In this document: one piece after another, positions 1 to 10,899 of the stretch | Numbering within the stretch: position 1 is the first letter of the stretch | How the letters are laid out: every line of letters begins with the position of its first letter | The notes under the pieces: generated by a model | What the model was told of the DNA's origin: nothing | The model's input: only the letters and a program-made list of their open reading frames with translations | Databases searched by the model: none | Source: Undaria pinnatifida | Taxonomy: Eukaryota > Sar > Phaeophyceae > Laminariales > Alariaceae | Assembly (NCBI GenBank): GCA_012845835.1 | Contig: JABAKD010000009.1 | Span: 13,764,854-13,828,853 of the forward strand | Direction of reading: 5' to 3' | DNA length: 64,000 nucleotides | Position numbers and translations under genes: made by a program

Positions 1-321
1 TACCAGGTACCCAAATACCTACACCAGATAAAGGAATGAGTGGGGAGCGCTCCCAGGCCCACAAAAAAAAAACATGCCATGGTACCAGGTACCCGATAGC
101 TGCGAACAAGTTAATCGAGCTACATACCGAAACAGTAAAAATACATCGGCAACACATGGACACAATACTACACACGAGCACGTACGGCAACCTCGGTCCA
201 AACCGCAACAAATCGTTTCGCCCTGAAGTCAGGCCATCCCTCGCACCTCCCCTCCCTCATATTTTCCCTCCCCCCTTCCTCGAACCCCCCCCCCCCCCCC
301 CCGTCCCTCCTTTCCTCTCCC

Positions 322-493
322 TCTTTTCCACCCTCCCTTGGACATGCCTTCCATGGCACTATGTACGACAACTAACCTGACGACCAGCGCGACCCGACAC
401 GAGCCCTCCCCCCACATACCTGAAACATGCCTCCTATGTCATTAAGTACAGTAGTGACTAACCTGCCGATCAGCGCTGCCCGTCACGAGCCCC
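322..493 (-). repeat. Tandem duplication of WDR3 exon 6 3' edge and splice donor
   Basis: The last about 30 bases of exon 6 with its donor and the first about 55 bases of the intron (493 to about 408) recur immediately downstream (about 407 to 322), offset by 86 bases. The second copy keeps a GTTAGT donor at 376-371 and a GLVSGRAGRQ-like reading of GLVTGSADRQ. It is diverged and probably not used. Confidence 0.7.
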
Positions 494-3400
494 TTGCCGT
501 CAGGTCTGAGGTCAAGCGACCATATGGCCTTGTCGTGGGCAGCGTAGTCCTGAACGATGTCTCCAGACCCGAGATCGATAATCTGTGCAAAAAAAGCGAA
601 ACAAAAACAAACAAAAACTAAAATGGCAAGAAAACGAGCTTGTAAAAACAAAATACCACAGGTAGATGGCAAAGAATAGCATGGGCAGCCGTCACGAACG
701 ACGTTGCCGTGTATTTTGACACCAAAAAAGAAAAAGAAAAATGAAAAAAAATAGCAGGAGGACTAACAAAGAGAACAAGGTCGTATCATACTCTATACAT
801 GAATACCGTACCTCAGTATGAACGATCATGGAGGAACAAGAAACTACAAAAGGGCAACAGCCATATGATAATATGGTGGTGCGTGGTTGCTGGAGAACAC
901 CAGCCCCTCCCCTGGTACAACCCCCGCCCGCCCTCCCGCCGTCCCGCCCTCTAACCGGCAGGTTTCCCTTCTTCGCGCCGACGAATAGGTGCGGGTCCCT
1001 CGGCGCAAACACCACCGTCAGCCCAAACACACACAGCCCTCCCCCCCCCCCCCTCCTCCTCCCCTCCCCCTTGCCGCATTTACAACTGCAAAAATCATCC
1101 CACACTCATTTCAAGCAATGTATCCCTCCAAAAACTGTGTGCAGCTGCTTACAACCATCCCTACCACTAACCTGAAGGTTCCCCTCCTTCGTGCCGACGA
1201 GAAGGTGCCGGTCCCCCGGAGCAAACACCACCGTAAGCCCATACCCGCACGGCGACGACCTAACACACTGCCGGGTCCTCGAACTCCAAGCCTTGGCCAG
1301 CCCATGGGACACCGACGCAACCATCGACCCATCCGAGCTCACCGCCACCGCGCGAACATCACTCCGGTGCCCCTGCAGGTCGAGCACCGACAACCTCGAG
1401 CAGGATGCCCCCTCCTCCCCCCCCCCCTCCGCCTCGCCTTTTTCCAGGCTGGGAACCTTTTTACTCTTGCCCTTCCCCTTCGCCTCAGCGGCGGCGGCTC
1501 GCAGCCCCCAGACCTCCATGGAGTTGTTGTGAAGGGCCACCAGGACGCGGGTCAACCCGCGCCCACCCTTCCCGCCTCCTCCCGCCCCCGTCCCCACCCC
1601 CGGAGCAAAATCGAACGATCGCACGCGGTGATCCGCCCTTAGCACCACCTCCGACTCGAGCTCATCGCCCGCAGTGAGTCGATCCACCCCGGCAGCTAAC
1701 CCCTCCGCTGTCGCCGCTGCCGACGCCTCCCCCCCTTCCCCCCACGCGCCGACATCCGCGGTTTGTGCCGTGGTCCGCTGTTGCGCCTTTTCCTTTGCGC
1801 GCTTTAATCGTCTGAAAGGAGCCGTCAAAGGACCAGGCGGAGGGTGGGTAGGTGGGTGGGTGGGTGGGTGGGTGGATGGATGGGTGGTAAAAAGGGTGGG
1901 GGTGTGGGGGTGGGGGTGTGGGGGGGGAGGCTGTGAGGCTTGGAACATTCGCTGCTTCTGCCGGTATCGACCTCCCTCGACGGGGTAAGGCCCAGTTGGC
2001 ACCCAAGGTGGGGAATCGATGCCACCAGTCGACTGAAAAAAAATAAACTGCAGATGGGCGTACAACACAGCCCCCCTTCTTCCCTCCCCCCTACCCTCGC
2101 CTATACTATATATAGGTTGGGTTGGCCTCGGTTGGCAACGACGCTGTAAAACATACCGCTCACTACATGAGCTAGACCACCAAGGTACATACCGTTTTTT
2201 GTTTGTGTTTCGAGGGGGGGGTCGATCACAGCTGGCAGTCCAGTTACATCGTTTGTGCGGGGTGGAGAAGTTTTACTCCGCACAAGAGGAATGATCGTAT
2301 CACGTAGTGTGAACATGGTAAGGCACCCACGAGGGCAGTCACATAGTACTCCCATTGCTGTCTCTGGAAGTGGCCATACCGGAAATTAAATTAACTCATT
2401 GAAGCTGCCATCCACATGCAGTCCGCCTCACAAGCAGTTCTTAGTAGGATCCAGCTCACCCTTCGTGCGACTCGCCGAACACCTCACGGCGCTTCGCGCT
2501 TGGTGCAAGCAATGTCTGCCTGGTTGGTGAAAACCCGACACGCTCCGTCCCGGCACTGTAGGTATGCGAGGGTCTGATAGCTATGGTCATACGACTACGG
2601 CCGTGCAGGAATATCGAGTACCCCCCCCCCCCCCCTCCCCCCCCCCCCGCCGCCTCCCGTCCGACCACCGCCGCCGACACCACAAACACCGTTAACACTA
2701 CCGCCAACACCAACACCAACACCAACACAAAAACACCAACACCAATACTACCACCACCAAAACCAACACGTTACACCAGCAACCGTCCCTGCTTCCCTTC
2801 CTCCCTCCTCACTCCCTCTTTTCCAGCACACCGCGAATATCATATGCACCTCTTCATCTTCTTCTTCGCCTGCGCTCCGTCTCGTACGCGGAACACCTCC
2901 GTGGCCTTTCCCGCGCCTTGAACTCCCAGCAACGCCCCCCCGCCGTGGAATCGCACCCTGGCTGCTCGGTCTGTTGCGAGACGGGATCAAAATGGGGGGT
3001 ATGGGTAGGGTAAGGGGTAGGGGGGGGGGGGGGTGACCACGGAGCATGAGCGCCAGCGCGCATAGAGTGGGTGGGTGGGTGGGTGGGTGTCAGGCAAGCT
3101 CGCAAACTGAGGTAGGCCGACAGCCAGGGAGATGCTATAAATTTCGATAGACGCCCCCTCCCCCGCCCCCGCCCCGTCCTCCCCACCCCTCCTCCCTCTG
3201 TCTCACCGTTCCCCTGTCGCGAGACCGAGCCCATGTACACGGCGATCACGTCCGCATCGTCCTCTTCGCCATCACCTCCAGCCGACCCCTTCCCCCTCCC
3301 TCCCTTCCCCTCCTCGTCACCGCCACCCCCAGAGTTCAACTCCCACACACGCAACTGGTTGTCGCTGGCGCCAGTGACCAGCCTCGTGCAGGAGGCATTC

Positions 3401-6400
3401 ACGTCTAAGCTCCAAACCTGGAAAAGAAGAACAAAGAGAGGTAACATAGAAGTTGGTTTGACCCACGCCCAAGGCGGGGGGGTGGGGGGGGGCGAGAGGG
3501 GGGGGGGTTCTCGGGGCATACACCCGTTGCGGACGCTCTTGTGTGTGTACGTACGTCCTGTCAGGCAGAAATCTCATGAGCCCACGAGGTTGGGATCGGC
3601 GCCCCCCGAGGGGTACCGGCCGCAACACGTCGCGCTCTGTGTTGTTGTAATCACGCAGAAAAACGCACACACGATCTCGAGCCGTCGCTTCTTTTCCAAC
3701 TACTGCACCTATCTACTCGTAGAGATCATAACCAACGAAACAAAAAACACAACAAAAGCATTCAACCCCCCCCCCCGTTCTCCTAGACGGTTATTTTGCC
3801 GTTGCGCGTTTTCCTGTCAGGCAGAAATCTCATGAGCCCACGGGGTCACCGTCGGCCCCCCGAGGGGTACCGGCCGCAACACGTCGCGCTCTGTGTTGTT
3901 GTAATCATGCAGAAAAACGCACACACGATCTCGAGCCGTCGCTTCTTTTTCAACTACTGCACCTATCTACTCGTAGAGATCATAATCAACCAAACAAAAA
4001 ACACAACAGAAGCATTCACCCCCCCCCCCCCCCCCCCCCCCCATTTCCTAGACGGTTATTTTGCGGTTGTGCGTTTTCCTGTCAGGCAGAAATCTCATGA
4101 GCCCACGGGGTCACGGTCGGCCCCCCAAGGGGTACCGGCCGCAACACGTCGCGCTCTGTTTTGTTGTAATCACGCAGGAAAACGCACATACGATCTAGAG
4201 CCGTTGGGATATCATTCAACGCCTAGGGAAGAACAAACCAAACAAAACACAAAAACGAGTGATGAAACCCGTTGAACGCGCAAACCTTCAGGCGGTTGGT
4301 TGGACGCTGTGTGCTTCCTGTCAGACCGAAATCCCATGATCCCAAGCAATCAGAGTCGGCGCAACGAAGGACGCTGATCTAAACACGTCGCGCTCTGATT
4401 CCGTTGTGATCACGCGGAAACCACCCGCATAACCTCGCGCCGTCGCCGTTGTATTCAATTAACCGCAAAAAAAAAATACATCGCCTATACTTGGTACAGT
4501 TGACAACAAAACAATAGGTATCCGCATAGGCTGGATATTATAAATAGCCAATATACACACAAGAAAAAAAAAAGGCCGAACCTCCTGCCCTGTCTCGTTC
4601 GCGCGAGAATTTTTCTTGTGGTTTTGGTGTCCTGAGCGTGGCCCGCAGGGCAGAAAACTCATGAGCCCACGGAGTCTGGGTCAGCGCCCTCTTAATAAAT
4701 TAATACCTGGTAGGATACTGTTGGTAGATCAATAGAGAACCGGCCCCGACACGTCGCGCTCTAATCGTCGTAGTCACGCAGAAACACATACTACTCGCAA
4801 AAACAAATACTACTCACACCTCTGATGAAACAATGCAGAAACATGCCATCATGCAACGCACTATCTTGCATCGCCGCTGACGTTTCAGAGCACCCTTACC
4901 AGACCTACCACGAACAATAAAAAAAAGCAACTAACAAGTCCAACTCCCCCACTTGACGCATAACAATTGATACGCCGTGTGTTTCCTGTCAGGCAGAAAT
5001 CTCTTGAGCCCACGGGGTCTCGGTCGGTACCCCGAGGGGTAGCGGCCGCAACACGTCGCGCTTTGTTTTGTTGTAATCACACAGAAAACACACAGACTAA
5101 CGCGATCTCGAGTCATCGCTTCTTTTCAACTAACTAGAGAGAGCAAAACCAAACAAAAACCAAACAAAATAATCCATCAATGCCTCTTGTCGCCCACTCT
5201 CAAGCGGATCGTGTGGCGTTGTGGGTGCCCTGTCAGGCAGAAATCTCATGAGCCCACGGGTTCTCAGTCGGTACCCCGAGGGGTACCGGCCGAAACACGT
5301 CGCGCTCTGTTTCGTTGTAATCACGCAGGACACACACGATCTCACACCGCCGCTACAACTTGACACTGCTGTTTCAATTCGTGGGCCCAATTTCAACGCC
5401 TCTGAAAGAGACCGTAGTCTATAATGGTACATTTTCGCTCATTCCCTCTTCGACGCAGACGGCGTCTTGCCAGACAAAACGTGAAAAAAATAGCTCAAGT
5501 CTAGACTTCCAGAAAAAAACCATTAGCATTAATACTACATACGTGGTACGTCGTACACGAGTTGCGTACTCGAAACAATAATATTTCCGGCCAGCGTGCA
5601 GTGCTGCAGTGGAGTGGTAAACAAAACAACGAAATCAATCCGAACCGCAGGTTGACGTTGTGTGTACATGTAGGTTATATCTGCATAGTATCCTGTCAGG
5701 CAGAAATCTCATGGAGCCCACGAGCTTCGGTCGGCGCCCGAGAGAGCCAGCCGGAACACGTCGCGCTTCTGCTTTGCTGCAATTACGTAGAAATTAAACA
5801 GACACACACTGGGTGTTTCATAGGTGTTTCATATCGTATCGGAAGCATCGATAAATCCGAAATCGGGTCGGCAATCGGATCGAAAAACAAAACGGCTCGA
5901 TATCCGATTTATAACGCCTCTCTTCGAGGGGGAGGGGATGTCGTTATAACGTCCCCTCCAACTTGTTGAGAGGGCCCAACATGAATAATTCGGCGGAAGA
6001 TGTCTGAAGAAAAACAACAGGCGTGCTCCTTCGGCAGTACCATGACCTGTACGCCCGTACTTCGGCCCCTCGTATCGCTTATCGTATCGGAATCGGATTT
6101 TTCAGCTATCTGATCCGATCCGATAAATATCGGATTGTTTATCGGATATCGGGTGTTTAGGTCCTTACCGAATCGGAATCGATTATCGTTCTGAAATGAA
6201 ACGCACACAGCATCAGCGGAGCGCGATGCGGCGCCCCCTCGCCCTCCGCCCTCCCCCTCCACATCCATCGCAAGCACTCCGTGCAAACCCCACCCGCAAC
6301 AAAACCTTTCAAACACGTAAACTTACAAAATCGAATAAAATCAAATCAAAATGACAGCGGTGGCGGTCGCGGTGGCAGCGGCGGGGTGTAGGGGAGCGAG

Positions 6401-9190
6401 GGCCCTTCATCCGTTACAACCCCTTTATGCATACAAGTGCGCACCTGTATATCATGTTTTTGGAGACAAGCCACTTGTAATAATGGCGGAATACTTTTCG
6501 CAGTACGAGAAAAAACAGGCTATAACTCCTTTTGGAGCATCACCCACCTTTTGGGGGGCAAACTATTGTTGACATGACGGTGTAATACTGTAGTACCTTT
6601 GGCGATGGTAAAAAGTGGGGCCTTCTTCCACCGATGACGCCGCCGCTGGCCGCTATACACGGAAAAAACGGAAAGGAAACGTCTCATTGCCAGTGCGTAT
6701 TGGCGAGAAGCTAATCGACGCGGTGCAACTCGGCGCGAGCCACCGCCGCGGGCGGTGGCGCGCGCCCCGGGAGGCTCTCGTCCTCACCTCCCCTCGGTGC
6801 CCCACCACCGTCTGCACGCAGCTCTGCGTGTCCAGGTCCCACAGCTTCACGAGCGTGTCCTTGCTGCAGGACGCCAGCCCGTTGCGCAACCTCATTCCTC
6901 CCCCCGGCCCAGCCCCCGCCCCTTCCCCTGCCCCCCCACCCCCTGCAAACCCTAACCCCCCATCCCCCCCCTCCAAAAACGCCACATCGGTGACGCCATC
7001 CCGGTGGCCTCTAAGCCTGTACAGCCCCGACTCAGCGACGGTGTCCCAGACAACGATATCGGTGTCGGCAGAACCACTAGCCAGGAGTGCGCCCGAGGAG
7101 TGGTAGCGGGCGGCGGTGACGGCGGAGCGGTGGCCGTGGAGGGTGACCGCGGTGGCACCGGTGTGGAGGGAAAAGAGCACGACCAGCCCTGAGGAGTAGC
7201 CCGCGGCGACCGTCTTCCCGTCGGGGGAGAGGAGGAGGTTGGTCACCTGACCCACGCCGCCTGCGGCGGCGGCGGCGGCGCCGCCGCCCCCACTGGCGTC
7301 GCCTTCCGGGCTTAGCAGTCGGACCTACAGTTGGTTATTTAATGTTGCATGTGTTGGAGTAGGCCGGGAGAGGGGAGAGGGGGAGGGTTGGGCGGCAGAG
7401 GAGGGGGGAGAGCGGTGTCTTGTTAGTGATCCCAGGCTTAGCACTCGGACCCACAGTTATTTCATGTGCGGAGTTGGCCAGGAGGAGGGGGGGAGGAGGC
7501 GTGGGGAGAGCGGTGTCTTGTTAGTGTCCACCAGGTACCAGGTATACTTTCATTTCATATCGGACGTGCCAGTGTCTTGTAGTTTTGAGATAAGGGGGTT
7601 CCGGGGTGAGAGTTTGAGTTGGCCGGGCCGGGGGAGGGCCGGGGAGAGGAGGTTGGGGGGGGGGGGCGGTGCCTGGGTACTGTCTTTTTTTTTTTTTTTT
7701 TTTTTTTTGAACACTTTTACTTTCCAGCTTCTGGACAAGCCGTGGACAAAGCTGTCTTCCCTTCTCCTCCCCGGTTCTTGCCTTCAATTTTTATCGCGCA
7801 TAGGGTTCAGCAATCCCACTGCTCGTCGATTGTTCATCGAGTGTTGCTAACTCACGCTCTCGCGCTTTCCGCAAGTCAATTTGCCCACAAGAAAAAGTCC
7901 CAACGAATTTATACGAGTATGCACTCGGCGGGGCTCGAACTCACGAAACTGACCTATTCCAGGCTCGAGGATAACCTGATACGCCACCGGGGCGACCACT
8001 GTCTACTGGGTACCAGGTAAGCTAAGTAGTCCGAGCTTTCATGTCGCACATGTTGGTGATTGGGTTTGGTGGACGGGGGGGCGTGCCGGGGTGACAAGTG
8101 CAGGCCGGGAGGAGGGAGTCGATGTCGATGGGTTGATTTGATTGGTCGATGGGCTGATTGGTCGACGGGATGATTCGGCGAATCGATTGCTTGGTAGATG
8201 GGGTAACAGGTCCACACGCGTTGATTGTTCGACGGACTGATTGGTAATTGGGTCGATTGGTCCGTAGATTAATTGGATGGGCGGTCGATTGGGATGGCGT
8301 TTGGGAGAGGGGTGGGAGCGAGTAGGGAAGGGGGAAGGGTTGTCCTGTTCATATCATATGTTTGTGTGTACGTGGTACGTGTGAACCAGGCACCAGGTAT
8401 CGGTTGTAACAGGTGTTTCACATGTTTTTGTTGTCTAAATTGTGTTGCGGCCAGGGCGTGGTAGCTCTCGTATATACGTGCGCAGGGCTCAACACGCACA
8501 ACGTGTCTGTGGGATGGTCGCGCACGCAGGTACTCACACCGAAACACAGAAGCAACCCTTACTGCTGTAGTTTACCACAGCTGCTCCTGTGGTCGCGCGA
8601 CCAACCGTGTGCCAGAGGCTACGATTACAAGGGGCAATCGTTGCACGGGCGAGCGGCCACACCCCAGCCAAGGACCAATATTGCAACCCTAGACAAGTGG
8701 CACGGTTAACGAACAACGAGCATGAATAGCCCTCTTCAGGGGGGGTCGTCCACATGCGGCAATCTTGTTGTAACTGTTGCTACCTCATTTGATGGCGGCG
8801 CTCACCGATGGTCAGGTTTACCCGACTGCCCAAGGGTACTGCTGCTGTACTGCTGCTGTGGACGCCACACGATTTCCACTCGTTCAAATACGCGATCAAA
8901 GTTGGGTACGAAGGTTTCCCACGATAGCAAGCATTCTAACAGCGCGAACGCTCCTATCAATGCATGACTCTTCCCTACTTACGTCTCTCTCGCTCTTTTT
9001 TTTGCCTACTTGGCCATCTGTCTGCCTTGTCTCTCACCAAGGAGCACTGCCGTAGATTCCACACGGCCACTTCGTGGAGGGCTGCAGAGATGCCCAGATT
9101 TCCAGTCGAGTCAAAGATGGCATTGCTCTGCGGTGATGCAACCACGCCGAAAGTTTCACTGAGCTCGTAACGAAGGTATGTCTTGTTCAT
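463..9190 (-). CDS. WDR3: WDR3/UTP12-like WD40 protein, N-terminal part (six exons, continues past left edge)
   Basis: Exons on the minus strand: 9190-9038, 7324-6788, 3417-3207, 2970-2850, 1811-1172 and 582-463. All junctions are GT-AG and in phase, giving about 594 codons. The start at 9190 opens with MNKTYLRYE, matching the family's N-terminal KQYLRY block. WD40 signatures follow in family order: VWNLRQ; NLLLSPDGKTVAAGY; GSADTDIVVWDTV with SGLYRLRGH; CSKDTLVKLWDLDTQSC; VTGASDNQLRVWEL; a basic KKKMKR/RLKRAKEK linker; LQGHRSDVRAVAVS; GDRHLLVGTKEGNLQ; and AHDKAIWSL...VTGSADRQ. This order, especially the basic linker between the two propellers, is characteristic of WDR3 (yeast Dip2/Utp12), a U3 snoRNP/SSU-processome subunit acting in nucleolar 18S rRNA maturation. 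The second-propeller end and C-terminal domain lie beyond position 1. Introns 1 (1.7 kb) and 2 (3.4 kb) are full of repeats. Exon edges are duplicated in three places. Confidence 0.9.
940..1040 (-). repeat. Diverged copy of WDR3 exon 5 3' end inside intron 5
   Basis: On the minus strand this encodes GLTVVFAPRDPHLFVGAKKG, nearly the same as the functional exon 5 end GLTVVFAPGDRHLLVGTKEG at about 1250-1172. The offset is 216 bases. The donor equivalent is GTTAGA at 955-950 instead of GTTAGT. It is a decayed partial exon duplication. Confidence 0.75.
1843..1935. repeat. GTGG/GGGT microsatellite in WDR3 intron 4
   Basis: A run of GTGGGTGG and GATGG units followed by GGGTGTGGGG tracts, close to the exon 5 acceptor (1812). 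On the gene's strand it is a CCCACC-rich pyrimidine tract. A shorter GGTG run occurs at about 3067-3090. Confidence 0.85.
3557..5795. repeat. Eight-copy ~110-bp core repeat array in WDR3 intron 2
   Basis: A core beginning CCTGTCAGGCAGAAATCTCA, followed by a GAGCCCACGGGGT segment, a GGGGTACCGGCCG segment and a CACGTCGCGCTCTG segment, recurs at about 3557, 3813, 4078, 4317, 4641, 4985, 5228 and 5692. The spacing is 240-465 bases. The copies at 4317 and 4641 are the most decayed. Between cores lie poly-C tracts and A-rich spacers that are also partly shared. No coding capacity was recognised. Confidence 0.85.
5815..6200. mobile_element. Island of ATCGGAT/ATCCGAT motifs, probable hAT-type remnant
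   Basis: Short motifs (ATCGGAT, ATCCGAT, TATCGGAAT, GATATCGG) are reiterated in both orientations. The left edge reads GGGTGTTTCAT and the right edge ATGAAACGC, a partial inverted pair. hAT transposon ends commonly carry such subterminal reiterations. No clean target-site duplication was found, so the boundaries are uncertain. Confidence 0.4.
7305..7527 (-). repeat. Tandem duplication spanning WDR3 exon 2 acceptor
   Basis: A unit of about 126 bases containing the exon 2 5' edge and its acceptor is duplicated. The segment GGCTTAGCAGTCGGACCTACAG at 7309-7330 recurs as a CACTCGGACCCACAG variant near 7436-7456. Both copies end with GAGAGCGGTGTCTTGTTAGTG (near 7408 and 7506). In the outer copy the acceptor AG has become GG on the minus strand, so only the inner site at 7326-7325 is usable. 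Confidence 0.65.
7685..7997 (-). mobile_element. tRNA-derived SINE, copy A (WDR3 intron 1)
   Basis: Minus-strand copy of a family of about 290 bp. The 24-base T run at 7685-7708 is its A tail. The head (revcomp of about 7920-7997) has a box A-like TGGCGTATCAGG and a box B-like AGTTCGAGCC. Flanking ACTGTC repeats at 7679-7684 and 7998-8003 look like a target-site duplication. It shares sequence end to end with the copies at 30023, 40796 and 45826. Confidence 0.85.
8110..8320. repeat. Degenerate TGATTGGTCGATGG minisatellite
   Basis: Units of about 12-16 bases of the type GATTGGTCGATGGG/CTGATTGGTCGACGG are loosely reiterated through this part of WDR3 intron 1. No coding content was seen. Confidence 0.6.
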
Positions 9191-10245
9191 GTCCGTGCCT
9201 TACATCGGCCGTCAACGGCGCGTTCTTTACTCTGGGCCGGATGGCTGCAGCTGGCAAGCACCAACTCAAAAGCACGAGAACATGATGAGAGAACACCCCT
9301 AAAAGAAAACGCCATCATACAAGTGGAACACCCGTGAAACCAATTTCCCAAATTTCCGATCTCCCAACTCTTGCTTTTCCTCCTCGTGGGTAGGTGTTCG
9401 TTTGCGGGTGCAGCTCTGGAAGTCCCCTGAGAGTACCCGAGAAATTTTCCTCGAAGACACGCAGCAGCAAGCAAAGGAACGCACTGCGGCGTCCGTCGAC
9501 ATCGAATTGCAATAGCCTAGGAACTGGCGTTTCACTTTTATCTTGTTCTCTCGTTTGTTTGCGTTGCGGGTACGTCTCTTTTGGTATAATTTTGGTACAG
9601 AAAACCTCTTGCAGCACATTGCTGCTCTCGGGAAGAAGCGCGGAGCGAGCCATGGAGCCAGGCGCGCCCAAGACCTCAGTGGAGTTCAAGGTAGGAGCAG
9701 TCTAAGTCTAGTTGGCATATTGCACGCCCCGATTAACAATATTAGACGGTTTGGAAGTAAGCGACAACATATGTTAGATGACCAGGTCTCGACATGGAGT
9801 GCAAACTAATTCTTGCGAAGCATCGTTAGTCGTTAGCGAGATAGAAGTGCAAACCAACTATAATACCGATGGCCTCGTACCAGGTAGCATGTTAGATTGA
9901 TTAGGACAACAGGTTGCTTGCTGCGTGCTACGTGCTGCGTGCTGCTTGCTGTTGCCGCCGCCGCCGCCGCTGCTGCTGCTGCTTTGATATTGCCTCCTGA
10001 TATGTTAGCGTGCTGCTCTACGTACTGCTTCGTAGTACAGCTGCTGTGTTGCACATCGTGGGACCCAAAGCTCTGCGTTTGTTATACTACTAATAGTATT
10101 TGCCTCGAGAATTGTTGTACCTGGTACACCGCCGTATTAATTTTATACAGCAGTACAATAGTACCAACAACGCAGCTTGCAAAGATGAGTATTGACCCGA
10201 AATTCGTCGAACGCACGGCTGACGTCCTTAAAATGTTTTTATAAA
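9191..10245. other. Region upstream of WDR3; no supported gene
   Basis: This lies between the WDR3 start and the retrotransposon. A short plus-strand ATG reading MEPGAPKTSVEFK followed by a GTAGGA donor-like site (9652-9690) could be a first exon of a divergent gene, but no partner exon could be matched. A GCC/GCT trinucleotide run lies at about 9950-9984. The WDR3 promoter should be here; no specific element was recognised. Confidence 0.4.
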
Positions 10246-10390
10246 ATAATGCCTGCGAAGAGAACCAGGGAACAATGGGATTCTATGCTCCCAGACAAAG
10301 AAACCACCTCGAGCTAACCCGCTTCTTACTTTTCGCCTTGGCCCAGTACGAGGGAAAACGGTACAGCTGGCCACACCGTTCTCCTCCACG
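10246..10390 (-). repeat. Split direct repeat B2
   Basis: Begins TAATGCCTGCGAAGA on the plus strand and parallels 10703-10845. Shared blocks include CTAACCCGCTT, CTTGGCCCAGTAC and GGAAAACGGTACA. It forms the 3' end of the element on the minus strand. Confidence 0.75.
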
Positions 10391-10444
10391 GCTCCCCCAC
10401 CCCCGTCTTTGGAGCGTTAGGGTGGGATGGTGGGAAAAACGGCC

Positions 10445-10640
10445 AAAACCTGCCTAAATGAACACTGCTCGTACTTTCTGGTCCTTCCTTCGCCCTCTGT
10501 CGTTCTTCGTGCCTGCTGATCGACTACCAGCTTCGTTGGGCCGACCGACACTGAGTCGTCCTACCGGCACCTTTTATTGTGTCCCCTCTACCCTGCATAC
10601 AAATCTTATAAGCTCTTCGCAAAATTTATACTCTGAACAC
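10445..10640 (-). repeat. Split direct repeat A2
   Basis: Matches 18776-18962 in the same orientation. Shared blocks include AAAACCTGCCTAAA, CACTGCTCGTACTT, TGTCGTTCTTCG, CCTGCTGATCGACTACCAGC and TGTCCCCTCTA. It lies between B1 and B2. Confidence 0.8.
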
Positions 10641-10702
10641 TTGAATATTGCAGTGTGTTGCATTTGGCTCAATAATTGTGGTACTTATTTTACGCAGTAA
10701 AG

Positions 10703-10845
10703 TAATGCCTGCGAAGACGTGAAGAGGGAACATTGGGATACTGTATGTTCTCAAGTCAAAGAAAACACCTCAGGCTAACCCGCTTATTACGTTACGTCTT
10801 GGCCCAGTACCAGCGGAAACGGTACAACTGGCCGCACCCTTCTCC
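10703..10845 (-). repeat. Split direct repeat B1
   Basis: Diverged copy of 10246-10390, starting TAATGCCTGCGAAGACG. It directly abuts the A2 repeat and follows the recombinase remnant in element orientation. Confidence 0.75.
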
Positions 10846-10899
10846 GTTGGGAAACCCGATCAACTCTAAGCTTACCTAGTGTACTTTGCTCCTTACAGG

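Noticed and set aside
3557-5795. Could the repeated intronic unit be a CRISPR array?
   Set aside because: Units are about 110 bp, diverged, irregularly spaced by hundreds of bases, and lie in a eukaryotic intron; no cas genes.
7683-8000. Functional tRNA gene from the box A/box B signal
   Set aside because: The box sequences belong to a repeated SINE with A tail; the cloverleaf is too degenerate for a functional tRNA.
9652-9690. Short ATG exon candidate (MEPGAPKTSVEFK then GTAGGA), divergent to WDR3
   Set aside because: Attractive start and donor, but no in-phase downstream exon or domain could be matched.
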